Of a DNA stretch of 64,000 bases, positions 1 to 12,000 are shown piece by piece. A program made the translations under genes and the position numbers. Numbering within the stretch: position 1 is the stretch's first letter; every line of letters starts with the position of its first letter. A model generated the notes under the pieces. That model saw nothing but the letters and a program-made list of their open reading frames with translations. It was not told where the DNA came from and did not search any database. This DNA comes from Allantophomopsis cytisporea. Taxonomy: Eukaryota > Ascomycota > Leotiomycetes > Phacidiales > Phacidiaceae. The DNA lies in assembly GCA_024752435.1 (NCBI GenBank), contig CP103027.1:806001-870000 (forward strand), in the 5' to 3' direction.

Positions 1-3000
1 TCAACACTTGGGATGAAGGTTGAACCTGAAAGGTTTTGTCGGTTAAGTGAGCCACCAGTGACTGCCATCGAGACTGGTCTCGGGTTGTACGCGCCACTGA
101 AACGATCGACCTCAATCTTCTCACCCGCACTGCGTCTCTTTGGCTTCTTGGAAGAGACAAGATTGATGAGACCATTTGTGGGCACTTGTGTGGAGGCGCC
201 ATTCAGGAAATCACCATTGCCCTGCTGGGCAGGAACATTGCGTCTCGCCAGCTCGAGTTGATCCTGAAGTTCAACAAGCTGTTGTCGCATGGCATTCTTC
301 TCATTTTCGTGATTGAGACTCGTTCGTTTGCTTTGCTCAAGTTCTTCCGTCGAGACGCGTAATGACTCACGAAGATCATGCTCTTCCTGTTGGAGACGCT
401 TAACGTTGGCAGCAGACTCTTCGAAGTTGCGCTTGAGCTTCTCCATCTCTTCCTCCATAGCAGAAAGACGAGCTGCGGTGATACCAGCCTGGTTCGCCTC
501 CATCTGCAACTCTTTCGATCTAGCTTCAAGGGCATTGTGGCGATTCTTCCATGACTTAACCTGGTTCTCGTAGTTCTCAACTTGAGTGGATAGAGTCTTG
601 TTCTCACGCTTAATGGTTCCAAGCGATTGAGTGAGTTCAACGACCTTGTTCTCAAGCTTATAGGAAATCTGTTTGAGATCGCGGGCTTCCTCACGAACCT
701 TCTTGTAGCCACGTCGTGCGGTCTTACCTCGCCACAAACTTTGGACGATGACTACCTTTCTTCGGTAATCTCTCCAGTCTCTCATTTGCCTTCTTGATCT
801 CCAGTTGCGCTGAATGATAAGCGCAGCGTTTGCATATCGTGTTTCTGTGATCTCCCTTCTGCGTAAAAAACCCTTAGCAGCGGCTTGTGCTTGAATGACA
901 TTGTTGCGGATAGCATGGAAATTTTTGCGGTCTTTCGATCCTCGCCATACCCTTTGAATTGTTGTTGCAGCCTTGACGGTGCGGTACTCCATGGCCTTTC
1001 TGCGTGCGATATAGCCTCGAGTAAAAGATTGGAAAGTGAGAATGGCGTTGCGAGCCTCCAAGTATCTACGGCGGTAGTACTTGGCCTTGAGATTCTTCTG
1101 GATCATGATGGCGCAGTTGTTAAGTCTTGAGGTTCTCAAATTTTCGAGGAAAGCCAGCATACCAGCTCTAAAGAAGATCTTTGTCAAACCGAGTTGATAC
1201 TTATCCAAACCATCCTTGTTACCGCCACCAAGAGCTTGAGTGAGGATGGAGTTAGCCATTTCCCTAATTTCCGAAGTCCATTGATCTGACGGCACAAGCA
1301 TATAGTAACGAAGAGCGAATTCTTCATATGTCCATCTTGTTGGATAACCAGCTGTACTGATGCGGACGGTTTCAAGAACACCACAAGCTCGCAGTTGACT
1401 GAGAACCATGGGTCCCTCGAATTTCCAAGCTTCCTTTGCCTCATTAGGCTTGATACATCTAATGTAGTGAACGTCGGTGTTGTTGATGGTATTCATCAGC
1501 TCAATCAATGAAGACTTGAAAATTCCACCCAAAGTTGGCTTACGATTTGCGGCGCCACCCATCTTACGAGGAGCAGGAGCACCAGCCTTGGCAGGTGTGT
1601 TGGTGCTAGATTCCTTCTCCCGGACAGCGGTTGCAGCATCAATAACTTGCCCGAGGAAACTATTGGTGGACGCCTTGAGAACTGCCATGTGCTCATCGGG
1701 GACAGTATCTCTGTTCTTATCGATGAATCCGTCCGACTCGTAAGTCACATCAACGGCATAATGGCAAACAGTGAAGGCTGACTTGCCAAAACGCGGCTTC
1801 TTGTAAAACTTGTTCTTGTCGGCGGCGAAGTTGTGATGAAGCTTAGTAACAAATTGCTCATCGGAACCCATAGGTAATCTAGATTCTTCATCCAAGAGCG
1901 CAAGTACACCGAGCTTGCCCTCAATAAGGTCTATACAAGGCTGGTTGTCAGAGAAATCGATGAACTTCCAGTCGATCTGCTCTCGCAAGTATTCTTCTTG
2001 CTCCAGTTTGAAAACGTGGGCGTTGAATTCTTGTTGCAGCTTTTCGTTGGCATAGTTGATACAGAATTGCTCAAAGGAGTTCTTTGCAAAATGCTCAAAT
2101 CCGTAAATATCCAGGACACCAATGAACGAGTTCACCCGGGAAAGAACATCCTCAGTTGCAAGACCGTGGTTGATGCAATCAACCAACCAGTCGAACATGC
2201 TAGAATAAATGAACTTGGCCACGGAATCTCGAACAACGATTGCCTGTTGTTGAGTCAAATTTGAAGTAATCTTCTCACCACGAGTGATCAGTTGCTTCTT
2301 GACGGTCCACTTAGCGAACTCGGCAGCATTAACACCAAGCATGGCGCACGCCTTTACAAGCGCAGGCTCATCAGGTGCTAGAACAGAGTCTGTTCGGGAA
2401 GCTGTAATCTTGACATTACCCAAGTGCAGTAAAGCGGCGAGGAGCTGCCACATTTGTGATTGCTGGGTATCACTGACACCAATGGTGGACATGGCCTTCT
2501 TCGTTAGTTCAAATTCGGCCTTATCATCAACACCATCAACAGTTGGCGAACTGCCCTGGTTGAGGTAATCAAATTGTTCCACTGGCATCAACCCTAAATC
2601 TTGACGCTCAGCATCGGATGCACCAGCCACAAGTTGATAAAAGATGTGGTAATTCCGCTCCTTAAGAGGCTGGAAAACAAGTCGCGAGCGCTCTAGCAAA
2701 TATGTTCTAATTCTTGCGCCGATGATGTTGGTCTTCTTGTCAAACATGATCTCTATATATTTTCCGAATCGAGAGGAATTGTCGTTTCGTGTCGTTTTCG
2801 CATTACCAAAGGCTTCCATAATTGGATTGGTAGCCAAGATCTGCTCTTCAGTCTCACTCATGACCTCAGTTCCTCTCTTCGTTCGTTTCTCCGTTGAGTC
2901 AGGAGACTCTCGAGTTGCGAAGTAACGCATGATGTATTTCGCACTGACAGTCTTTCCGGCTCCAGATTCTCCAGATACGACGACTGTCTGATTCTTTCCG

Positions 3001-3651
3001 CTCCTCAGCATATCCCTGTAATAACTTAGCAGAGGCCTTAGCCAGAGGGGTTCCAGCAACACTTACGCAAATGCTTCTTCAGCAATAGCAAACAGATGAG
3101 GGGCTTGGGTCGCTCTCTGCTTCCCAGCATACACCTGCACCATACCAGGGACATACAGAGAGTCGACACGTGCGAATGGATTTGTTGCAATGAGAACTAT
3201 ACCACTGTAGGTGTAAATTTCCTTCTGAGAGTACCGTAATCTAATGGCTTGCAAAACTACACCAATCGCTTGTCAGCTCACGATCAAGAGAGCATAGATC
3301 CAAGAAGTCATACCAGCAGGTTCGTTAAGATGGGATAAATTCGTCAAATCGTCGCTAGCCTCTAGCATCGTAGGATTCATGAGCGGAGGTAGAGTTGAGT
3401 TCGAGTCATCAGCGAGGGCCTCTAATGTTGTCTCTATAGTTTTTGACTGTGGTAACGGTTTAATAGTCAGTCATCTGTGGTTGCTATGACAGAAGCCTGG
3501 GCGCGGGCATATTCACCTCCCCGTTTGCAAGCTCGAAGACGAGCGTCACTTTCTCCCCATCCACGTTCTTGGATGTCACCTCCGATGCAACCCAGCCATC
3601 CGTGGCATCTGGCTGCCACGCCCTGGTGCCGACCTCATAGTTGTGCGACAT
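1..3651 (-). CDS. Class V myosin heavy chain, 3' end outside the window
   Basis: Actin-based motor that carries vesicles and organelles to growing tips in fungi (Myo2/MyoE family). The chosen start reads MSHNYEVGTRAWQPDATDGW, the usual N-terminal SH3-like opening of myosin V. The motor follows: P-loop SGESGAGKT near 2955-2980, NDNSSRFGKYIE, and the relay region DIYGFEHFAKNSFEQFCINY. The converter leads into about six IQ motifs between roughly 1150 and 700 (for example AIMIQKNLKAKYYRRR and TIQRVWRGSKDRKN), which bind calmodulin-like light chains. A coiled coil rich in E, K and L runs from about 700 to the left edge. Three introns sit near the 5' end (about 3450-3510, 3255-3315 and 3004-3062). 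About 1,150 residues are visible. The globular DIL cargo domain is expected to the left and is not seen. Family assignment is very secure. Confidence 0.96.
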
Positions 3652-4602
3652 CTAGGCCGTCTTCAAATGATCGTGTTGTGAGAAAGTCAACGTGGTGATT
3701 CTCAACGTTGAGTTATTGTGGGGGGGCAGGAGAGGCCGATTTGATGTACTAAAGAACTTGCCAGCATGAATATAGCAAGCAGAACAAACAAGAAAGACGC
3801 CGGGCAATGAAAGTGAAGATGATAGGAGAGGATGTTTGGCAGAAACCCGCGAATGGCCAAGGTAATGTGTACAAAAGTACAAAATAGTATATCAAGGAGG
3901 TATGATGGGTTCGCTGTTGTTCCGCTGCTAGGTAGCTTTACCGACACCAGCACAAGGGTCCGCCTCTTGCGAATCAAGGCTACGCGAATCCCCTATTTCT
4001 ACTACTAAGACCTAGCTTCCATGCACTGAGGATAACTGCACTGTCAGGAGTAACACGACTCACAAAAATGCCACGACATATGAAGGAATCCACTGTGGCC
4101 ACTGACCCTTTTTGGATCATTTATGCAAAAAGAATAATGTCCCAACAAGCATCTATGAGCGTTTTCGGATGGCTTCATTAACCCGCTCAACTTTAAACTG
4201 GTAGTGAGCATAACCGCTAATCTTAATACTTCAACGTCGGCATTATCGGGGGGTATTTTATACACCGTGGTCCTGTGGCCCAAGCGGTGTATTGCTTGGG
4301 AGTAGAGTGCATACTTATACGCCCCGTGTCATCATCACACGTTCCCACTTCTACTCCGTAAATATATGACATACAATTGCAGAATCACAGAATGAAAGAA
4401 CCGGAACTCAAGAAATCCTTTCTAGAATATTGATTGATCTTATACATGCGTCATCAAATCTATTGGTGTTGAAAACCTAAGCAAAAATTCCCACCTGTCA
4501 CGCCTTTGTTGAATGCAATCCTTTTTTACTTCACATGTCCTCCTGCGCGCCGGCTTTCCAACATATGCTCTTTTATAGTTACGTCTTTTTTCGTGATTCC
4601 TC
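3652..4602. other. Spacer: myosin promoter and 3' flank of the dehydrogenase gene
   Basis: No gene recognised. It holds the 5' flank of the myosin gene (G-tract around 3720) and the 3' flank of the phosphoglycerate dehydrogenase gene. Short open frames here lack family features. Confidence 0.5.
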
Positions 4603-6174
4603 TTAGTACAAAATACGTGTCAAGATACGAGCTGCAGATCTGTTAGCAAGACTATCGGGGTTTCAGTAAGGCAGAGTATCTTACAGCTCAAGGTCTCGAG
4701 GGCCTCTGAGATCTCCTTGATCTCGGTGATAGAAACATTGCTGATGTCAGCCATCAAGTATGCAACTTCATCCTTGTTGTCGGTAATCTGCTTGTCGACG
4801 TTGTGGTCGCCAAGAATCTCGTTGACTATGCCAAATTAGCATTGTTCTCGTTTTGAACCGTAGAAAAGAATATCTTACCCTTTCTCAAAACACCAGGAAC
4901 GTTGTGATGGATGTAGATGACTCTGGCGTGGTTTGGCTCGTCCACCGTCAAAGATCTGAGAGTAACTTCTGGAAGATTGACAGAACCAAGGGTCACACCG
5001 TGGTTGACATATCGGACCAAAGCATCAGCAACCTCGACACCAATAGCCCTCTGAGCCTCCTCAGTGCTGCCACCAATGTGTGGGGTGAGAATGATGTTCT
5101 TGAGGCTTCGGAGGTCCTCAGCCCATGGGTTCAAATCGTTGGTAAAGTAGTCTCCGTTTGCGGCTGGCTCGCTTGGGTAGACATCAAGAGCTGCGCCAGC
5201 GACCTTGCCGGAGCGCATAGCATTGATGAGAGCTGGGATATCGATGACACTACCACGACTGGCGTTGATTAAGTAACTGCCCGTCTTCATTTGCTCAAAT
5301 TGCTTTGGACCAATAAGGTTCTTCGTCTCTGGAAGCTCTGGGACGTGGCAGGTCACGAAATCAGCTCCATTGAGAAGAGCCTCGAGGGTTGGAACTTGTC
5401 TGGCAGTACCCATAGCCATCAATCCGACAACATCGTAGTAAATGACTGACATTCCCATAGCCTCTGCAAGAACCGAAAGTTGGGAACCAATGTGACCATA
5501 TCCGATAATACCAAGAGTCTTTCCTCTGATTTCCCAGCACTTGTTGCTGACCTTGTTCCATGTACCGTTGTGCAGTTCATTGGAGCGGTCACCCAATTGT
5601 CTTGCAAGGCAAACGAGCTCTCCGATCACAAGCTCTGCGACACTTCGAGAGTTTGCGAATGGAGAGTTGAATACGGCGATACCGTTCTTAGCCGCGTACT
5701 GAAGGTCAACCTGGTTGGTTCCAATACAGAAGCAGCCGACTACGATCAAGTTCTTGGCTTCGCGGAGGACCTTCTCGCTGAGCTTCGTCTTAGATCGGAT
5801 TCCAATGACGTGGACGTCTCTATATTTCCTCGTCAGTATAATTTTCGGTGCGCTTGCGATAAACAATTTCCCCACCTAATTTTCTCTATTAATTGATCCT
5901 CTGGCAGTGAGGTCTTCAGTGCCTCGACCTGGTAACCCTGTCCCTCGAGAATGTCCTTTCCTGTCTGGTTGACATTTTCAAGAAGAAGGATCTTGATATC
6001 TTGTGTGTCGAAAGGCTTCAATTGCTTGAGACTTGGGCCAGGTGTGCGAGCCCCGCTAAAGCTGGCAGGCGGGGAATGGAAGGTAGCGATTGGGGATGTT
6101 GAGATGCTCATACTGTGCGAAACTTCTCGGGTCTTTCTTGGTGAAATTGGAATTTCTCTTGCTTGAGAGGCCAT
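4603..6174 (-). CDS. D-3-phosphoglycerate dehydrogenase (serine biosynthesis)
   Basis: Oxidises 3-phosphoglycerate with NAD, the first step of serine synthesis in the cytosol (SER3/SER33, serA family). About 475 residues in four exons. A variable N-terminus leads into LKPFDTQDIKILLLENVNQT. The Rossmann motif is LGIIGYGHIGSQ, the catalytic arginine lies in INASRGSVID and the catalytic histidine in LTPHIGGSTEEAQ. A C-terminal ACT domain (VIYIHHNVPGVLRK, then VNEILGDHNVDKQ) is the usual serine-feedback module. Introns lie near 5823-5887, 4829-4876 and 4638-4685. The last exon is tiny: using the CAG just before CTCGTATC gives the ending SSRILTRILY then TAA, the common fungal C-terminus. Start chosen at MASQAREIP; an internal Met (MSISTSP) is an alternative. 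A TGACTCA site lies about 50 bp upstream. Confidence 0.95.
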
Positions 6175-6220
6175 AGCTAGGGTTTTGTATTGGGTATATA
6201 TATGATAATCGTTTTGAGTA

Positions 6221-6227
6221 TGACTCA
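6221..6227. promoter_or_regulatory. TGACTCA site, Gcn4/CPC1 type
   Basis: Perfect TGACTCA 47 bp upstream of the dehydrogenase start codon, beside a TATATATA run at about 6194-6203. Gcn4/CPC1/CpcA factors bind this sequence in the cross-pathway control of amino acid biosynthesis genes. Regulation here is inferred from motif and gene function. Confidence 0.5.
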
Positions 6228-7194
6228 AGCAGGGTTCCAGTCGATGCAACAAGTGTGGAGTTCGAATTTTTGTAAGGAACGTGATTAGCCTATCGCATCA
6301 TGGGACAACTTGGTACGGCTCCCGGTTATCGGCCAACTTTTCAGCCTTGTCCCACAACCGTGGTTCCGCAGCAGACAGGAAAAGTCTGCATTTCTGTAAA
6401 CTCTCAAGTGCCTTTCTTACGACACCCTCTAATGGGTAACTCTATCTTTGCTTTATATATATTGATTGCTGAGATTTTATCATGATTACCACGTGAATTA
6501 TTTGGGAGCTTCTTGCACATGCACGAACGTCGCACTAAGCATGAATTCAACCGGGTTGTACTGCACAGTCTGATCAGTCGAGTCGAGTGAGGCCGAGCGT
6601 TTAAGCACGCCATGGAACCAGTTAGATCATGACTCCTGGTCTTAAAACGTGTTCTTTGCTTAGAAGAGTGCGTACATAATACTTACCAACAAAAAAAATA
6701 ACTCACCATTTCGGATTTGAAAAAGAACTCAACACTCGCCTCAGGGATTGATCTACAGAGTGCCTCTTCGGGATTTGAATTGCGTTCTATTACTCTTGCA
6801 ATCCACCATCGCTGAGACGGGAACGTAAATCTGGAATGGTCAACGCCCACTTTTTTTTTTTTTTTCAAATTCGTTGTTTGGTCCTATCTACTCTGTACTG
6901 ATAACCATTTTATTCCAGAACTCAGGAAGCATAAATAATAAGGAGTGAGTTCAGGGAAAAGAAGCACAAAGCTCTTAATAGCAAAGGCGTATTAGACTAG
7001 TCTAGGCAGGACGGAAAAATTCAGAGTTCATTATGCATGCAAGAAACACCTATGCAACCAGAGCTCGATAGAAGCACCCCCAAAAGAGTCTTCGTATAAT
7101 AGTGGACGGTCGATCTGTGACCTGATCGTGTTGATAAGTGTCCGGCAATACCCAGCACTTGATTACAAACGGAAGCCTCCTAAAGTGAAGCCAT
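6228..7194. other. Spacer between the dehydrogenase promoter and the NAP1 3' flank
   Basis: No gene seen. Contains an uninterrupted T-run at about 6850-6865. The part beyond 6900 is probably 3' UTR of the NAP1 gene. Confidence 0.45.
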
Positions 7195-8589
7195 TCAGCT
7201 CTGCTTGCACTCAGCAGCTTCCTGCTTTGGCTTGGTGTTGTCATCCTAGCAAACAGTTAATATCTTTTCTTTGAAATTCTGACCCCAATATAAGCTTACG
7301 TCTTCGTCTGACTCCTCCTCGTCATCGTCACGGTCTTCGCTAAGATCGTCCTCATCCTCATCATCCTCGTCTTCGAAGTCACCCTCCTCGAGGTCATCAT
7401 CCATCTCTTCGAATTGAAGAGCCTCGCCAGTGAACCAGTCGATAGCACGTGGAATGAGCTTCTCCTTGATGTCCTCACCAAGCTGGTAATCCAACTCAAG
7501 GCGCTCCTCGATATCTGAAGCGACATCATCGTCGTCTTCCTCAGTTGGAGCCTTTGGTGGGGAGAAGAAGTTGAAGAAAGACTCGGTTGGTACGGTTTTC
7601 TTGACAACGCGAGTCTGCTTGGTGTCTGTTTTTTTTTTTTTGTTAACCGACTGTTTTCTCATTTTTCGTGTCGATGCAATGACTTACTCTTGTTGCGCTG
7701 CTTCTTGCTCTCGACTCTAACAGTAAGATCCTTGCCCTCCTTCCAGTCAATCTTGGTTCCCTCAGCGTGATCGTAGATAAAGTCTCCACCGTAACCGTTC
7801 TCGTTCTGGTAGAAGTATGTCTTTGTGATAATCTTGTTGGTGAAGAACTCGTTATCAGCAAACTCAAAGATAAGACGGAATCCTGGCTGGTCAAGGTACT
7901 CCATTCTCACGTCAGTCAAAGCCTTCAAGGCAGCCTCGTCTCTATCGGTGATCATCTCTGCCAAAGAGTCCTGGTTCTTCATAGCAGAGAGCCAGAATTC
8001 TGGGATACCTGTGACACTCTCAGAAGTTTCTTCGGACTTTTCAGCCTCGGTGGACTCGGACTCTTCCTCATCATCATCCTCCTCACCAGCCTTGATCTCC
8101 TCGGGAGTTGGCTCAGCAGCACCGTTGATGATTTGAGCACGCTTCTGGTAAAGAGGAGTGAACTTGGCGAAGTACTTCTTCTCAAGTTGAAGAACCTCTT
8201 CCTGGAAAGCGGCCTCCAACTTCGAGTGCTCCTTCTGTACACCCTTCAAGCCAGCAACACGACGGCGAACAGGAGCTGGAAGTGACTCGACGTATCCGGA
8301 TGAGCGACCGACGAGAGAACCGAGCTTGCCCTGGATCATCTGGACGAGCTTTGGATTTTGTGCGAAGATAGAAGCGGCGGCAGCGCGATCAAATTCCTCT
8401 GCAAGTATCGTCAGTCAAATGGCCATAAAGTGCGGTACCTCCATATGAAAAAAAGTGATACGAACCTTCTTTAATGCTGGCTACACCAGGTTGTTGGGCG
8501 TGTGATGAGATTGGGGCATTGTTGGCTGGGGTGTTTTGTGGTGTTGGAGCCACAGGGATATTCTTGTTCTGACGGATTGGTTCAGACAT
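7195..8589 (-). CDS. NAP1: Nucleosome assembly protein NAP1
   Basis: Histone H2A-H2B chaperone that shuttles between cytoplasm and nucleus. About 415 residues in four exons, with introns near 8401-8465, 7627-7687 and 7250-7299. After a low-complexity N-terminus (MSEPIRQNKNIPVAPTPQN) the NAP fold begins with a long dimerisation helix (LEAAFQEEVLQLEKKYFAKF, YQKRAQIINGA). It is followed by GIPEFWLSAMKNQ, EYLDQPGFRLIFEF and the conserved TKTYFYQNENGYGGDFIYDH. SFFNFFSPPKAPTEE and the helix ending AIDWFTGEALQFEE follow. The tail is strongly acidic (runs of D and E from about 7300 to 7400), as in yeast Nap1. The last exon encodes DNTKPKQEAAECKQS. Complete and ordinary for the family. Confidence 0.96.
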
Positions 8590-9093
8590 CTTAACGTTTG
8601 ATGGCGCCTAGTGGACGCGTGTGTGAAAATGGTAGAATCGAGAGGAATTCTCGTGGAAAGTGTGCGGTGAAAGAAGGGTGAGATCGTGGACGTTGTTGTG
8701 AATATGAGTTGAAGGCGAATTGAACCCAAACAGTTAAGCAACCCAACGAATTCAGATGCAAAAGAACGTTAGCGAGAGGCCTTCCCCACGAGATAGCCTA
8801 GCGTCTAGCCGTGCTGCATCACGTGAGAATCGGTGTCTGGCTCACAGATAATCCGCGGTGCGCCGCTATCACTGCGATCCAAGCCCAAGCTCTTCTGCCT
8901 ATCGCTGCAAAATAGTGACGCTTGGTACCTACCTTATGTTATTAGTGGGATAAATACAGGGCTATCAGACAATTACTACTTCAATGATAATTTTTATTCC
9001 TTTGTTTTCTTCTTCCCTTCTCTGACCATTCTTGACCATGCGATCAGCTACTTGATAGCCATTTCATCTTGCCTAAAGGCCTTTCTTACCAGT
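8590..9093. other. Divergent promoter between NAP1 and the P5B ATPase gene
   Basis: About 500 bp between two start codons facing apart. An open frame runs upstream of the ATPase start but has no ATG before 9094. An ACGCGT hexamer lies near 8616 on the NAP1 side. Confidence 0.5.
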
Positions 9094-12000
9094 ATGGATA
9101 TCACAGGATCCTCGCAGAATGCGACACGACCGCGGCGAAGTAGCTCAAGAGCGAATGGCTATACCAATGGCAATCCTCCATTGCACAGGCGCGGTAGCAA
9201 CATGAGCTCTGCCAGTTTTATGGATGATGTGGAAATGGCTCATGACGAGGTATTTGGGCACCGCCCTCGAAATATACTTTGACAATGCTGATTAGAAACT
9301 AGGTATTCGCCGGGCCAATGTCAGAGAGCGTACCCACCAGCATCTCGGCAATGTCACACCGTAGATCTCGGGCAGATTCCACAGCAAGCTTTACATATTA
9401 CCCAGATGAGCCGGAGGATCAGCAGGGCACACGGCAATGGTCTGACGAAGATGCAATAGTGGATGATGAGGTCTTAGACGACTCTGAAGAAGAATCTCTA
9501 GACATCGAAGCCGCCAACTCTAATGCACTACACCGAATTTCCTCCACAATCTCAAGAAACTCGGTTCATGATCGACTGTTGCGTAGTGATAGTGCGAGAA
9601 CTGAGAGTAGCGCGCTTGGTCGTGGGGGTAGAACAAGCCAGAAAATATATATTGTGACTGAAGACCTTACAATCGTGGTGGCTGGATTCAGAACAAGTGC
9701 TCTTGGATTCATACTATACACTACGATATGCGTCTTGACTGCTGGACTTGGGTATCTTCTCTTCCGCTGGATCCCCAAGTGGCATGTCCGCCTCGTTGGA
9801 TCACCTTGCCCACTTCGTGATTGCACATGGGTTGTCATTGAGGTCAGTATCCTGAAATTTGCATTGAGTGCTCTACTAACGTCGTATAGAACCAATGGGG
9901 AGAGTTCGTGGTCCAGAATGTGGAGAGCACTGAATACGGTAGATCTCTATCAACCGTTTTTGGAATCTCTGAGAAACAATATATGAGATATGATGAGGAC
10001 GATGATCCAATCCTCGAAAATCTCCGCATACTTGATTATCGCTATATTCGATTTTCTTTTCATCCTTTGAAGGACAAGTTCGTTCTTACGAACAGCTGGA
10101 AAGACCCTGCATGGACAGACGTGAAGTCAATCCGAGCTGGCATCGATGGTGATGAGAAAGAGAATCGCGACCTCGTCTTTGGGCCAAATGCTATTGACAT
10201 TAAGCAGAAGTCGATTCCCCAACTTCTGATGGACGAAGTAAGTTTTATAGTTCTTCTCTTAGGCGAGAGTTTTTCTAACCACAGTAGGCATTTCACCCCT
10301 TCTACGTCTTCCAGATTGCTAGTTTGATACTATGGTCTGTCGATGAGTATTATTACTATGCTGTCTGCATTTTCGCAATATCTCTTATCAGTATAGTCAC
10401 CACATTGATTGAAACACGATCGGTATGTCAGATCCATTATGTGTATAACTCCTCCATCCAGCACAAATCTGACGAATTGCAGACTATGAAACGTCTTCGC
10501 GAAATCTCTACTTTTGAGTGTGACATCAGGGTTCTCCGAAATGGCTTCTGTAAGTTACGAAATGATCACTATCACGCTAACTAATACTAACATTTCCCAG
10601 GGCGATATGTTGCCTCTCATGAGCTTGTGCCCGGCGACGTTTACGAGCTGACTGATCCCGCACTAACCCAGTTTCCGTGCGATAGTCTTTTGCTAGCGGG
10701 AGATTGTATCGTGAATGAAAGCATGCTAACTGGTAAGAGGACTCTCCTATTCGTGGTTTATACATACTTATTATCACAGGCGAATCTGTTCCTGTTTCCA
10801 AAATCCCAGCAACTGATTCATCTTTGCGGTCATTAAATTTGGCTGCATCATCCATTGCCCCTGAGCTTGCACGACATTTCTTATTTTGTGGTACGAAGAT
10901 CATTCGAGCCAGAAGGCCTCAAGATGACAAGGACGATGAAGCTGTGGGTCTTGCTATGGTCTTACGGACTGGCTTCAACACCACCAAAGGTGCTCTTGTT
11001 CGGTCGATGTTGTTCCCGAAGCCGTCTGGGTTCAAATTCTACAGAGACTCATTCAGATATATATCGGTCATGGGAGGGATTGCAATGATTGGTTTTATGG
11101 CTTCATTTGTCAATTTTGTTCGCCTAAAACTTGCGTGGCATTTGATTATCGTTCGTGCTCTCGACTTGGTCACAATCGTTGTTCCACCAGCACTTCCAGC
11201 AACCCTTACCATCGGGACGAATTTCGCCTTATCGCGACTGAAGAAAAAACAGATTTTCTGTATTAGCCCCCAACGTGTGAACGTTGGTGGTAAAATCGAT
11301 ATCATGTGCTTTGACAAGACAGGAACATTGACTGAAGATGGGTTGGATGTCCTAGGAATTCGTGTTGTACAACGTCCAGGAAACAGATTTAGCGACCTTT
11401 TGCCTGATGCATTATCTCTTCTCCCAGGAGCTTCATACGAGCGAGACCCCACACTTGACTACGAAGGCCACAAAGCCGCTTTGTATACAATGGCTACTTG
11501 CCATTCACTACGTGAGGTCGATAACGAGTTGGTTGGCGACCCTCTCGATCTCAAGATGTTCGAATTCACCGGATGGTCATTCGACGAAGGCGAACAAAAA
11601 TCTGCTGATGCTGAAGAGGAAGAGCAAGGCGGCCTTTCACCATCGATTGCGAGACCGCCCGCAGGAATGGAGTACGACCTTGATGATCAAGGCAATACCA
11701 GCAACTCTCCCATAGAACTTGGCGTTCTCAAGTCCTTTGAATTTGTCTCTCAGCTCCGTAGGGCTAGTGTGATAGTCAGAAACTTTGGCTCCCAAGGAGG
11801 TGATATTTATGTCAAGGGGGCTCCAGAGTGCATGAAGGATATTTGCAACCCAGTCAGCTGTGAGTACCAATTCGCTTTGTTTCTACCAAAACGCTAACCA
11901 AATTACAGTTCCTGCCGACTACGAGGAACTCTTAGCATATTACACTCATCGAGGATTCCGTGTGATTGCATGTGCAACAAAACATATTCCTAAACTCAAC

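Noticed and set aside
203..712. 169-codon minus-strand frame in the myosin coiled coil
   Set aside because: It is a shifted frame. The correct frame reads ARRGYKKVREEARDLKQ, matching the myosin coiled coil.
4853..5272. Long plus-strand frame antisense to the dehydrogenase gene
   Set aside because: It mirrors the conserved coding sequence of the minus-strand enzyme and has no family features.
7767..8285. 172-codon plus-strand frame within NAP1
   Set aside because: Antisense to a well-conserved histone chaperone; leucine-rich composition is a by-product.
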